Positions 51,901 to 61,620 of a stretch of DNA of 64,000 nucleotides are shown in pieces. The DNA comes from Ostrinia nubilalis. Taxonomy: Eukaryota > Arthropoda > Insecta > Lepidoptera > Crambidae. The position numbers were made by a program, and so were the translations under genes. The first letter of the stretch is position 1. Each line of letters starts with the position of its first letter. The DNA lies in contig NW_026973566.1 in the NCBI RefSeq assembly GCF_963855985.1, forward strand, positions 434,001-498,000, written 5' to 3'. The notes below the pieces were generated by a model that saw only the letters and a list, made by a program, of their open reading frames with translations, ran no database searches and had not been told where the DNA came from.

Positions 51901-53064
51901 TGTCATAGTCACAGTATTATCAAATCTTCTACCACTAAATTTCGAAGCAACTGATTCCTTAATTAAAGAACATTCTGCACCAGAATCATAGTAAAATGGA
52001 AACTGCTCACCTTGATGACGTAAGGTTCCACTGGGCGCACCCACGGTGCAAAGGTCGACCCGCTTCTCCTTGTCTGCGTTGGCTCCGCCGGTGCTGCGCC
52101 GCATGGGACAGTTGGACACGTAGTGGCCTTGTCCCTGGCAGTGGAAGCAGGTGACAGCAGGCTTCGTTCCAGGCAGCAGTGTCTTCTTTATGTTGTCTTC
52201 TTTCTGGGAACTCGATCGCTCTTCAGGTCTCCGCTGGTCGCGTCTTCTTGACAAACACACCGTAGACTTGTGACCCAGTTTCCCACAATAGAAGCATTTT
52301 ATGGGGGTAGATGGGCCAGAAGTATTTCTTCTCTTGTGGTCAGGACCGGTGAATTCATTGCAGGAGGCTTTCCGCTTGAGGAATGAGACGGCCTTCAGCT
52401 CTTGTTGAAGTTGATTTCGCGTAGTCACTTCAGTTGTAAACGACAATCGTTGAACACGTTGATCAAAACGGGAAACATGCGCCAAAACTGTAGCAACGGC
52501 AAGCTGTTCAGTCGTCAAATTCTTCCATCTTGACATAATTGAAGTCATCAGTGATGCAGCGTAGGTAGCGAGGCACTCATTTTCTTTAGGCTTGCTATCG
52601 TTTAGATTTATCAAAAACGAAGCGGTAGTTTCTGGGCAATCATACCTTTGTACAAACAGCTCCTTGAAATCACTCCACGTCATTCCAGGAAAAGACACTG
52701 TCGCCAGCCACGTAGAAGCTTGACCCTTCAATGCACGACTCAAAGCTACCATTAGCTGAGCGCCTTGACAGTGTTCGGTATTGATGCACAAATCCGCAGT
52801 AGAAATCCATGCTCTTGCGTCCACATTTGATTTCTCCGGATTAAATTCGGGTAGGCACAGCTCACTTGAAGTAGATGGCGTCTTCATTGCTCTAACAAGC
52901 GTCAGGAAGTTTCGATTTTGTTGCTCGAGTAGCTGCTGCCATTTTCTATCGCTGTCTTCACGGCTTGAATCTTGTGGCGTGGTGTTTTCCAATCCCAATT
53001 CTGATGTCGGAGGAGGGAATGGAGGCTCGTTGTTTTCAGGGTCTTCCATTGCAGATTTCTTCAA
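48946..53064 (-). CDS. gag-pol: Ty3/gypsy gag-pol polyprotein of element G
   Basis: This single 1372-aa frame has a gag capsid region, CCHC knuckles at ~257-270 and ~306-319, protease DSG at ~360, RT with YMDD at ~671-674, RNase H (DASAIGYGAV), the integrase zinc domain, the DDE core (DATGKL, ADQGRCF, GQVERVM) and a C-terminal GPF-type module (KYKGPFKVTEV). There is no frameshift between gag and pol. The start Met at 53,064 (or 53,049) lies within the 5' LTR; the next in-frame Met is residue 60, so the LTR encodes the first 20 residues and the primer site must lie inside the coding sequence. Confidence 0.93.
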   Translation of the reverse strand: MKKSAMEDPENNEPPFPPPTSELGLENTTPQDSSREDSDRKWQQLLEQQNRNFLTLVRAMKTPSTSSELCLPEFNPEKSNVDARAWISTADLCINTEHCQGAQLMVALSRALKGQASTWLATVSFPGMTWSDFKELFVQRYDCPETTASFLINLNDSKPKENECLATYAASLMTSIMSRWKNLTTEQLAVATVLAHVSRFDQRVQRLSFTTEVTTRNQLQQELKAVSFLKRKASCNEFTGPDHKRRNTSGPSTPIKCFYCGKLGHKSTVCLSRRRDQRRPEERSSSQKEDNIKKTLLPGTKPAVTCFHCQGQGHYVSNCPMRRSTGGANADKEKRVDLCTVGAPSGTLRHQGEQFPFYYDSGAECSLIKESVASKFSGRRFDNTVTMTGIGQTSVHSVNQILSVVDIDGINLEILFHVLPDYCLRHDIMIGREILEQGVAVHMSAEKLVFANVRVIESCEVESGTGIDFDSLDTDVALQEKGQLIDILKSFEDSFAEGVPRRRADAEPMQIRLKDPHKTVNRRPYRLSPQERQVVRGKVQELLDANVIRPSSSPFASPILLVKKKDNSDRMCVDYRELNDNTVPDRFPLPLISDQIARLHGGQYFSVLDLASGFHQIPIAEESIERTAFVTPDGQYEYLTMPFGLRNAPSVFQRAIINALGDLVNTYVVVYMDDVLIVAASVDEALERLKIVLKVLSEKGFSLNFKKCKFLKKKVEYLGFEVSDGQLCPNPRKVEALTLLPPPETTTQLRQFIGLASYFRQFVPKFSQIMAPLYALTTGNGKLNWKPEHEVIRQKIISILTSDPVLMIYDPDLDVELHTDASAIGYGAVFMQKKAGKLHAVAYYSKRTTAAESRYHSYELETLAVVNAVKHFRHYLHGRKFLVVTDCSSLQMTRKKLDLTPRVHRWWAFLQSFDFDIVHRGGKLMSHADFLSRNPITPATTDKGTFQKVEPKRIDITELTNNWLLAEQQRDGEISKLVTDLNDNKLSNDVARTYELRSGVLYRKVQRRGKTRCLPIIPRSLRWSIINNVHEGLMHIGWEKTLEKAYEMYWFEHMSKYVRRFVENCVTCRVSKSRSGKVQAEMHPIPKVAIPWHTVHIDATGKLSGKNDKKEYVFVLIDAFTKYVLLRHTLHIDSSSSIKALKDSVSLFGAPTRIIADQGRCFASRDFKEYCDSVNIKLHLIATGSSRANGQVERVMSTLKNLLTAAETSNRSWQDALPEVQLALNCTQNRVTKASPLELLIGKVARPLEIMLADDVEPEVDIDQARVEAVQNVEQAAEYDKVRFDSTKAKLKPFVVGDFVLLQNEERNQTKLDPKYKGPFKVTEVLEGDRYILKSLNSNRTYKYAHDRLRKMPENTSAIDDNDSESDSITAE

Positions 53065-53503
53065 AATAAAACCACAGGTAGGTCGTATGGGCGTGTAATA
53101 ATTACTTCCAACACCAAACTCAAAAATAGGTAACGCGATTACAATGATGCACGTGGATTATCTTCGGATACGTAGTGAGTTCGTTACGGGGCTGGCTGAC
53201 CAAATTAACTGTACCGCTGCTCGATCAAAAGTGGGCTCGTGCCCGCTCAAAACCCTCTAAAGTTACCTCCCTTCAGTTGGCTGCCATGATCGAAACAATA
53301 GTGCCAACCTAACCAAACTAAAGTGTTGCCAGCCCAGTAGCGACCTCACTCAAGCTAACCGCTTGACGTTCCGCACTAAGAAAAATAGTTGGCAACTAAA
53401 AAAATTCTCTAAGCATAATCGTTAAAGTGAATGACATAATCTGTGACCGAATTCTGACAGTTGACAACGTCAAACAGACAGTGCCATTCGTTACGCTCCG
53501 ACA

Positions 53504-53995
53504 TACATATACACTAATATTTACAACTCCTGCGCTATCTACAACGTCCTCCTTCTCACTACACGGCCGAAGCCCGCGAAACGGTGGGTGCCCCTCCCAG
53601 ATAAGAAGGGCAGGATTCCCCGGATGAACCGGGACCCGCCTGGGGAATAATTCTTTTGCCAGCACCGTTCATAGTTTTAAACTGCTTGCGGGCGCAGCTG
53701 CCCCACCAACATCCCGGGCGGGGTAACGGCCGGTGCAACTCCACCGACCATATCGAGCGTACTCGATATCGTTCCTCGGCCCCCGCCAGACCTTGACGTT
53801 TGAGGGTTTTACTGACTTTTCCTTGTCTTGGCCCTGACTTTCGTAGCCGGGGCCCCCGGCCCCGGGTACGGAACGGGTTGCCCGACAGGCCCGCCGCGTT
53901 GACGCAACCTGCCGCGCCGGTGAGGAGTCAGCCGCCCGCGTGACAGAACACCCGGACGTTGCCCGGGATGCACCACGGGGCAGTAGGTTATGTGG
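53504..53995 (-). mobile_element. SART-3 5' end: 5'UTR and beginning of ORF1
   Basis: The segment matches the 5'UTR of SART-1 (CCCCGTGGTGCATCCCGGGC, the CACGCGG..GGCTGACTCC block) and the first ORF1 codons (VVDSAGVVNIS), then is cut by element G at its TACA target. An ~190-bp block at 53,660-53,880 is absent from SART-1. Confidence 0.7.
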
Positions 53996-54455
53996 GACTC
54001 TCCCCGATTGGGGCATACCCACTAAAAACCAGCGGCGTTCTCGGGAGCCATGAGTTCGGGGCCACGGGTCAGCGCCATCAGCACACATCCACGGCCCTTC
54101 ACTGACTAGACCGACACACGGTCTCACCCGATCTGGAGAGGGCATGATGCCCCTGCCTCCAGCGCCGAAGGAGGGTATCCTCCGGCTTGTTGTCCCGATG
54201 ATGCGTAGAACGCATTACACACCATCGTGCCTCTTAGTGGGAAGCGGACGCCCCCGCGTCCGCGACCCGAGGCACAGGGAGGGGCATGTGCAGGAGGTGG
54301 CGGTTCCTCCTGCGCCCAGTGCGCATACGGCGCATGAGGAGTGCGTCAGCCGCAGCCTCTCGCTCTCGCTCCGCGCTCTCCTTCTCGGCGAGCACTCGCT
54401 CACAGAATGCGGCCATGGCTCGCCAAGCCTCCCTGTCTCCGACCATACGCCGGAC
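53996..54455 (-). mobile_element. SART-4 3' end: ORF2 C-terminus and 3'UTR
   Basis: The code WRAMAAFCERVLAEKESAER with a ...RRMRTGRRRN tail is the R1-clade ORF2 terminus. The 3'UTR ends in TTTTTAGTGGGTATGCCCC... as in SART-2. It passes directly into the SART-3 5'UTR, a tandem junction without visible poly(A). At 54,455 it is interrupted by R1-D. Confidence 0.7.
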
Positions 54456-54802
54456 TTTTTTTTTTCTTTTTTTTTAGATAGGGACAACCCACCACCACCC
54501 ATGGCCATGCCAACCTTGCGGTTATAACTGGCCGAATCGCGGGAGATGCGCGCGGAACTGCGTCTGCCGTAGCATGTCCCTATGTAGGGGACAATCCCAC
54601 AGTATGTGGTGACGGTCCTCCTCGAGCTCACCGCAATCGCAGCTCGCACTGTCCCTCAACCCCATGTTGCACAGCCGCTTGTTAAAGCAGCCGTGCCCCG
54701 TAAGAACCTGGGAAGTCACATAATCTGGTTCGACCCAGCGTATGCTGAGTCTCCCAGACACGTCGGGGAAAAACTGGTTGAGCTCCCGACCCTTCGTCTC
54801 TC
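54456..54802 (-). mobile_element. R1-D, R1-like 3' fragment
   Basis: It starts at codons for RWEGETKGREL, runs through the C-terminal knuckle (CDCGELEEDRHHILW), has a deletion into the 3'UTR, and ends GGGTTGTCCCTATCT plus an A-rich tail (54,456-54,474) joined to SART-4 code. Confidence 0.78.
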
Positions 54803-54817
54803 CCTCCCACCTGGTCT
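54803..54817 (-). repeat. 15-bp R1 insertion site, copy 1
   Basis: AGACCAGGTGGGAGG on the - strand, directly after the 3' end of R1-C and at the start of R1-D code. Confidence 0.85.
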
Positions 54818-55431
54818 TTTTAAAAAAAAAGATAGGGACAACCCACCACTACCCATGGCCATGCCAACCTTGCGGTTATAACTGGCCGAATCGCGGGAGA
54901 TGCGCGCGGAACTGCGTCTGCCGTAGCAGGTTGCACTCTGCCGCGCGCAACGCTTGACTCCCTACAAATTCTTTGATCTAATTCCTTGTCCCTATATATG
55001 CTACTCTCCCCGTTCTGGGGCTGCGACTATCACAAAACGGGTGGCACCCTATGGCGCCGAACTGTCCGGTGCTGTCCTCCTCACATGCCACTTGTACGCG
55101 AACGCCTTGAGCCGTTTGAAGTTCGCCTCTGACGCAACTAGATCGGGGTACCAAGCGGGGCCGTGCGTCTCCAGCACGACTCCCTGCAGCAGCTCCTCGC
55201 GTTTGTCCCTATATAGGGGACAATCCCACAGTATGTGGTGACGGTCCTCCTCGAGCTCACCGCAATCGCAGCTCGCACTATCCCTCAACCCCATGTTGCA
55301 CAGCCGCTTGTTAAAGCAGCCGTGCCCCGTAAGAACCTGGGAAGTCACATAATCTGGTTCGACCCAGCGCATGCTGAGTCTCCCAGACACGTCGGGGAAA
55401 AACTGGTTGAGCTCCCGACCCTTCGTCTCTC
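54818..55431 (-). mobile_element. R1-C, R1-like 3' fragment
   Basis: It starts at the same ORF2 codon as R1-D, has an open C-terminus (55,431-55,050) and a 3'UTR ending GGTGGGTTGTCCCTATC followed by T/A-rich tail bases that abut AGACCAGG of R1-D. Confidence 0.8.
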
Positions 55432-55446
55432 CCTCACACCTGGTCT
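55432..55446 (-). repeat. 15-bp R1 insertion site, copy 2 (target duplication of R1-B)
   Basis: AGACCAGGTGTGAGG on the - strand; pairs with AGACCAGGTGGGAGG at 58,316-58,330 (one difference) around R1-B. Confidence 0.8.
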
Positions 55447-55499
55447 TTTTTTTTTTTTTACCCATGGCCATACCAACCTTGCGGTTAGGCGATGTTGGA

Positions 55500-56096
55500 T
55501 ATTAGGCGGGCATCCTCCCCTTTTCACCTTGACCATGATCATGGGCCACCAAGCGTTGTCGAACGCACCAGAGATGTCAAGGAAGATCGCTTGGACATAG
55601 CGCGCCGTGGACGTCCTGCCAGTACCTATGACGGCGTCAAGTGCCGTGACCGTGGACTTACCCGGAGAGAACCCATGCTGACAGTCCGAAATGCCACTGG
55701 ATATCTGCGGCGCACACCACAGCATGACACGTTCAAGTAACTTCCCAAGGACGGACAGAAGCGTGATCGCGTGATGACGAACTCCATGTGTTCAAGGTGC
55801 GGGTCGATGCTGTCGCCGTACTTGAAGTAGGCCGATACCAGATAGGCATCGACCTCCCGCACATGCACGACGAAGCAATCGACCGTGGACAGGTGGTGAA
55901 GCGCAGCGACGGTTAGGTCCGGCCGGCAGACGAAGACGCCCGCACGGGAGGTGGGGCCGGACTGGATGATGAGCTGGGACCTCGAGTATTGTTCTTGGGT
56001 TAGAACGATGTCGAGTCCCAGCTCGCGCGCCAGCGCCGGCAGCTCCTCCGTGGCAAGCGCCGCGCCCGCCAGGTTGATCTGCCCTACCCGAAGTAT
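55500..56096 (-). pseudogene. R1-B ORF2 remnants (endonuclease start plus RT piece)
   Basis: GQINLAGAALATEELP to GDSIDPHLEH of the endonuclease is fused out of frame to RT code (LGSYLNVSCC frame; in another frame LLERVMLWCAPQISSG...GAFDNAWW). No active site remains. Confidence 0.8.
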
Positions 56097-56099
56097 CCC

Positions 56100-57552
56100 G
56101 CTAGCGAACGCTATAGTTTGTAGCGGCAACCATGCGGCTCTCAGCGAAGACACGCGCTGGGCACTGCGGAGATGCGGTGGTGTGTCCCTCTGCACCCGGC
56201 TTCTTGAAGCGGGTGCAGGTCGCGCAGCGTGGAGTCTCCACAGTGCAGTCGGCGGATCGATGCTCCGTACTGCAGCACTTGCCGCAGTACGCTTCAGCGG
56301 ACCGGCAGTACCGCTCCGGGTGCCCATACAGCTGGCACTTGGTGCAGCACGTCACGCTCACGTAGTCCTCCACGCGGCAGACGTCCCACACCAAGTATAC
56401 TGTCCCCTTCTTGAGGAGACATGCACGGAGATCCGGTGTCACCTCCAATATGACGACGGTGTCGCGGCTGCGCTGGCGGTTCCTCTTGAAGGCCACCCTG
56501 CCCTCCTTTTTCAGGCGGGCAAGCGGCCACTCCTGATTCATCTCCAAATTCTGCTCGTGGAGCATGTCCAGGAAGTCGTCGGTCTTCACGTCCGCAGACA
56601 GGCCGTGGATGGCCACACGAGGCAGGCGAGGGCGGGGCTCGACCACCCGCAGGGTGTCAGGGACCGCGGCCCTGAACCGGTTCGCGGCCTCGACGCTGGT
56701 GGTCTGCACCACCACTCCGGCGTTGCCGAGCTTGCGGACATGCTCCACCTGCAGACGGGTCGTGCGCGGGTTGACGGCCTGTTTCAAGGCTGTTTTGGTC
56801 TCCTCGGCGGTCTTGATGCTAGTGTTGGCCTCCGCCGGGTACACGGCCAGGACGGGGCCACTGGGGGCAGGCATCGGGTATTCCCTCGCGGAGGTCTTTA
56901 TGATCTCCGCGAAGGTGGGGCGGCACGGGGCGGCTTCCGTTGGTCCTGTAGGGGGGGCTGACCTTACTGCGTCCAGCTGCGCGCGCAGGGCCTCCAGCTC
57001 ACGCTCCTTCGCCTCAAGCAAGGCGTTGGAGTGGGCCAGCTGCTTGCCCAGGGTGTCGGCGCGCGCAACCGCATCCGCAGCTCGGAAACCCGTCGATCCC
57101 TGGATGGCGAGAGCCTCCTGAGCGATGGCGGCGATGAGGCCGATGTCGGCCTTGTTGAGCTTGCTGCCCGGGCCGTTAACCACCGCAACCGACTTTCGAC
57201 GTCGGCGAGGGCGGCCGACACGGCCGAGGCAGCGACAGACGCGGAGACGGGGGCGGGGGCGGCGGGAGCCGCGGTGGTCGGGCGGGGCGGGGTGGTCCTC
57301 CGGGGGGGAGGGGTGGGGCGGGGGTTGGCGGTGGTGAGTATCCCCCCCACCGGCGGCACCGAGCGCTGCGCGGTGGCGCGGCGCTCTACACATTGCCGCT
57401 GCGGCGGCACCTCCTCCGGGGATGGCAGCGGTCGCTTCTCGCTGGTCAGCGAGGGTCCAACGGGGGCGGCGGGAGTGGGGGTAGAGGGCGGGCTGCGCCC
57501 CAGGCTGTGCCGGGGGGCGAAGGGGGACACGTCCTCGTCACGACGAGACATT
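56100..57552 (-). pseudogene. R1-B ORF1 (gag-like)
   Basis: The N-terminus (MSRRDEDVSPFAPRHSLGRS) and the rest (KSVAVVNGPGSKLNK...), ending in knuckles CTKCQLYGHPERYC and CGKCCSTEHRSADC, lie in different frames with the break near 57,190-57,200. It is homologous to the intact ORF1 of R1-A. Confidence 0.82.
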
Positions 57553-58458
57553 ACACACACAAAAGTTTAACGAATGTTCCCAACTCGGTCGCCGGGAGAC
57601 GATTCGTCCGCGCACGGCAGACGAATGTTCTTATGTTGGTCGCCGGGAGACGATTTTAAGATAGCGTCACGAGTTTATGATTGCGTCGAGATAAATCGAC
57701 TCCACAGCCCTATATAGGTCTCGCGTACGCTCGGGGCGCGAACGCGCAGTGCGAAAGATTTCCGCCACAGTATCAGAGACAGTGTAAAATGGAACACGCC
57801 TATAATAAATTAACACTGGCAACACCGGGCGCAGACGTCAGTGTCGAATAAACGTCAAAGTCAGTGTCAATGTCAAACCGCACGTGGTCCGCACGCGGTC
57901 TGCATGCGGTTTGTCCTAACCTAAAACACACACATGAAATCGCCTGAAAAAGGTTCAGATTTCACAACACAAGTAAGAACAACAGAAACTAATACTAAAA
58001 ATAATAAAACACCGCGTCCTTTCGCGCTCTTTGTACTCCCTTATGGTCCTTTTGGTTCCTTGACACTATCCAAGTGGCGCAGTTTAATGGGCACTCAAAC
58101 ACCAGTATTTCGGATTTAACACACTGTAGACGTACACATAAACACTTATATAGCACAGAGCGCGGAAAACTTTGTGAAAAACACGAAAAACTCGGGAAAT
58201 CCGCGGAAAGTACGGGCCACGCGGTCCAGTACTAACGCGGCGGCCGCGGAGTGATCGACACGCACGTCCGCACTCGACGACGGCCGGCGCGCAAGTCATC
58301 CCACTCAGTCTCAGTCCTCCCACCTGGTCTACCACCACCCATGGCCATACCAACCTCGCGGTTATTGTGGCCGAATCTTGAGAGATGCGCGCGGAATTGC
58401 GGCTGCCTACGGCAGATTGCACTCCACCGCGCGCAATTCTTGACTCTCTACAAGTTCT

Positions 58459-61400
58459 TTAATCTTTGTCCATTTGTCCCTTGCCACTCTCCCCCTTCTG
58501 GGGCATGGACTCTACTGGCACGTTGGCACCATCCGGTGCCTGGCCGCTAGGCGTCTGTCCGTTCCGTCTCCTGTGCCACGCGTGCGCGAAACCTCGCAGC
58601 CGCGCGAAGTTCGCCTCCGAGCTGACAAGATCGGGGTACCACGCAGGACCGTAGCCCTCCGAGAGCGCTATCCCACTCAGCATCTCACACCGCAGGTCTT
58701 CATACAGGGGACAGTACCACAGAACGTGGTGCCTGTCCTCCTCACTCTCGCCGCACTCACACATACTCCCCTCTCGCAGCTTCATGTCGCTCAGCCTTTT
58801 ATTGAAGCACCCGTGTCCAGTGAGTATCTGCGAGGTCACATAGTCCGGTTGGACCCAGCGCATGCTGAGCCTACCAGCCACCTCCGGGAAGAACTGATAG
58901 AGCTCACGACCTTTGGTCTCCTGCTCCCAACGCTGCTGCCAAAATACGATCACCGAATCCCGTATATCGCGTTTTCGACTGCTCATCTCGTCCAGGGTCG
59001 CGAGCTGGCGCGTCCTCAGTACAGCCGTCCGTCCAGCATACTCCACCTCGAGGTCGGCGGGCAACACTCCGGCCAAGACCGGGAGCGCGGCCGTGCTGAC
59101 AGACCGGTAGGCCTTCGTCAGCAGCACGAGTGCCGGCCTCTGCCCCCTCAGGACAATCCCGCCCACCGACTGGACTTTGACCCGCTCAAACCAACACGCC
59201 GCAGCATACACAAGCGTGGCAACGAACGTTCCCTGGTAGAGAATGCGCAGACCGGGGTATCGAATGCCCCAGGAGGACGCAGACACACGCGAAACCTTCC
59301 CGAAGCATTTGGCTGCGCGCTCTACAATGTCCTGTGCATGCTGCGTGAACAAAAGACCCGAATCGATCACCACGCCGAGCACTGTTCCTGAGCTCACCTG
59401 TCGGATCGAGGCGCCATCAAGTTTGATGATTGGGGGCCTCTGGAATTTCCCCCTGATTGTCATCATGGACGACTTGGCAGGAGAGAATCCCAGTCGGTTC
59501 CGGGCTCCCCAATCAGTCGCGATGTTAAGGGCCTCTGTGGCCTTCGACTCGATGCTGGCTCTCGATTGCGCCTCAATCAAAATGGTGACGTCATCGGCGT
59601 ACGCCACCATGCTCACCCCCTCCGGCATCGGCGATCTCAACAGGTCGTCCAACAGAACGTTCCACAACGTTGGTCCAAGCACAGAACCCTGCGGACACCC
59701 CATGGTGGAAACTTTCCACAACTCCCGGCTGCCGACGGTTAAGCCAACCCGGCGTCCGGAGAAGTATCCCGCCAACATCCGATAGACATTGGGCGGGCAT
59801 CCCCCTCTTTTCGCCTTCAGCATCACCATCGGCCACCAGGCGTTGTCGAACGCACCCGAGATGTCAAGAAACACAGCTTGGACGTACTTCGCTGTGGACG
59901 CCCTGGCCGTGTCGGTAATCGCGTCGATCGCTGTCACTGTCGACTTACCTCTGGTGAAGCCATGCTGGCAGTCCGACATCCCGCTAGAGATCTGAGGCGC
60001 GCAGTGTAACATTACACGCTCAAGCAGTTTACCCAAGATCGAGAGAAGCGTAATTGGTCGGTACGCCTTGGGGTCGGTGAGGGGCTTGTCATTACCTTTT
60101 GGCAGCACGAGCAGTCGACCGTCCTTCCACACATCCGGAAACACACCTTCCTCCACACACTTGGCGTACACCAGGTGGAACTCCACCGATGCAGCCTTCC
60201 AGACATGCGTCAACATTCTTGCGGTCACTCCATCCAGTCCCGGTGCGGTGTTGGGCAATTGCTTAACCATGATTCGCAGATACTCAAGGGACGGAGGAGA
60301 CGCGTCTGGGCCAGAGGGGACCAGGGCAGCCGAGATCCGCACCTGTTTGTGGTACTCTGTGTCCTTAGACGGATCGTCGTCCGGGCACAGAGCATACACA
60401 AGGCCGTGCATGGCTTCGTCCACAGTCCCCGCAAAGCCTTCGGCGAACTTCGTGCCGTTGATTACGTTCGAGGGCGGACGCTTCCTGCCACTCGCCACAC
60501 GGTAGGCCAGACCCCACGGGTCCTCGTTGCCGGACTCGGCAAGCCCCCGGAAGAACGCGAGCTCCGTCTCCTCCTTTCTCCTTCTATATCGCGCTCTACT
60601 CGCATGAAACTCCTCTCGTGCAATCTCCTCCGCCCTGCCCTTTCTCTTCCTGAGCCTCTGCCACGCACGGCGTGAAGCGCCGTTTGCCTTCCTGAGATCG
60701 TCTAGTTCAGGCGTCCACCATTCATAACCCACGTCCCGGCTCTTCCTCTTTATACCGAGGGTTTGATGCGCAGCGCGGACAATCACGTTAGTGAAGCGCC
60801 TGCTAACCAAGGACGCAGGCTCCCTCATATCCAGATATCCCATTCGCTCATGGATAGCACTCTCGAAGCGGTCCCAATTGACACCCCGATCCCGAAATCT
60901 CGGAGGCTCCTCGCCTGGCTCTGCGCGCTCTGATGTGATGTTACGTGTGGAGGATCGGCCAACTCTGAACGTGATAAGGCGATGGTCACTAGTGCTGGCC
61001 CCCACATGGACTTTCCAATCCGTGACTGTGACGTTTCTGGTGGAGAGTGTCACGTCCACGCTTGATTCCCCGTTCGCAGTACTAAAGGTCGCCGGTTGGT
61101 CAGGGGTGTTGACTACGACGAGGTCGTGTCCCAAGATGAAGTCCTCAACCGACGACCTACGATGGTCAGCCACTCTGCCTCGCCCAGTGGTTTGGTCCGG
61201 CCTGCTGTGCCACAACGGTGAGTGGGCATTGGCGTCGACTCCCACTATGATGCGCTTACCCGCCAACGCGTCGAAGACCCGCTCAAGGTGGTGGATGTGC
61301 GGGTCGATCTCCTCGCCGTATTTGAAGTACGCTGAGACGACGTACAAATCGGCCTCGTGGATGTACGCCACTGTGCAGCGATCGTTGGTCAGGTGCTGGA

Positions 61401-61620
61401 GTACCGCGATGGAGAGATGGGACCCGGCCACGAAGACGCCCGCCTGGGACGAGAGGCCGCGCTGGAGGACAAGCTCGGACTGCGAGTACTGTTCTTGGAC
61501 TAGAACAGCGTCCAATCCGAGCTCCTGCGACAGCGCGGGGAGTTCGTCAGTGGCGAGCGCCGCACCGGCCAGGTTCAGCTGTCCCAAGGTCCACGCATCA
61601 AAGAGCGTAGCGGGTGGCCG
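58459..61620 (-). CDS. R1-A ORF2: endonuclease-reverse transcriptase
   Basis: About 1050 codons are open. The AP endonuclease (GQLNLAGAALATDELP, VDANAHSPLWHS, STSDHRLITF) is very similar to R1Bm. RT motifs include CPQGSVLGP and AYADDVTILIE, and the C-terminal knuckle is CECGESEEDRHHVLW. The frame begins after an in-frame TAG in the ORF1 overlap and has no ATG before the endonuclease; homologous code starts at a Leu (TTG, 61,587). The ORF1 stop reads TTTGATG, whose ATG is in another frame, so ORF2 translation needs frameshifting, a non-AUG start or coupling. Confidence 0.9.
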   Translation of the reverse strand, partial: RPPATLFDAWTLGQLNLAGAALATDELPALSQELGLDAVLVQEQYSQSELVLQRGLSSQAGVFVAGSHLSIAVLQHLTNDRCTVAYIHEADLYVVSAYFKYGEEIDPHIHHLERVFDALAGKRIIVGVDANAHSPLWHSRPDQTTGRGRVADHRRSSVEDFILGHDLVVVNTPDQPATFSTANGESSVDVTLSTRNVTVTDWKVHVGASTSDHRLITFRVGRSSTRNITSERAEPGEEPPRFRDRGVNWDRFESAIHERMGYLDMREPASLVSRRFTNVIVRAAHQTLGIKRKSRDVGYEWWTPELDDLRKANGASRRAWQRLRKRKGRAEEIAREEFHASRARYRRRKEETELAFFRGLAESGNEDPWGLAYRVASGRKRPPSNVINGTKFAEGFAGTVDEAMHGLVYALCPDDDPSKDTEYHKQVRISAALVPSGPDASPPSLEYLRIMVKQLPNTAPGLDGVTARMLTHVWKAASVEFHLVYAKCVEEGVFPDVWKDGRLLVLPKGNDKPLTDPKAYRPITLLSILGKLLERVMLHCAPQISSGMSDCQHGFTRGKSTVTAIDAITDTARASTAKYVQAVFLDISGAFDNAWWPMVMLKAKRGGCPPNVYRMLAGYFSGRRVGLTVGSRELWKVSTMGCPQGSVLGPTLWNVLLDDLLRSPMPEGVSMVAYADDVTILIEAQSRASIESKATEALNIATDWGARNRLGFSPAKSSMMTIRGKFQRPPIIKLDGASIRQVSSGTVLGVVIDSGLLFTQHAQDIVERAAKCFGKVSRVSASSWGIRYPGLRILYQGTFVATLVYAAACWFERVKVQSVGGIVLRGQRPALVLLTKAYRSVSTAALPVLAGVLPADLEVEYAGRTAVLRTRQLATLDEMSSRKRDIRDSVIVFWQQRWEQETKGRELYQFFPEVAGRLSMRWVQPDYVTSQILTGHGCFNKRLSDMKLREGSMCECGESEEDRHHVLWYCPLYEDLRCEMLSGIALSEGYGPAWYPDLVSSEANFARLRGFAHAWHRRRNGQTPSGQAPDGANVPVESMPQKGESGKGQMDKD

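Larger units (their letters stand above)
47727..53503 (-). mobile_element. Ty3/gypsy element G, apparently intact
   Basis: The 499-bp LTRs (47,727-48,225 and 53,005-53,503) have TGTCGGA...TCCGACA ends, and TACA is duplicated outside. I noticed only one difference between the LTRs, implying a young insertion. One uninterrupted gag-pol frame of 1372 codons lies between them, with a tandem array in the 3'UTR. Confidence 0.92.
55447..58315 (-). mobile_element. R1-B, internally deleted R1-like element with target duplication
   Basis: It keeps the 5'UTR (57,553-58,315), ORF1, the first part of the ORF2 endonuclease, a piece of RT (55,765-55,500) and the 3' terminal ~35 bp plus 13 A. Two internal deletions remove the endonuclease/RT linker (near 55,795) and everything from RT to the 3'UTR (near 55,490). 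It is flanked by 15-bp duplications. Confidence 0.8.

Noticed and set aside
57912..57925. CCTAACCTAA in the R1-B 5'UTR as a telomeric repeat
   Set aside because: Only two units, inside a continuous 5'UTR with no element boundary next to it; probably chance.
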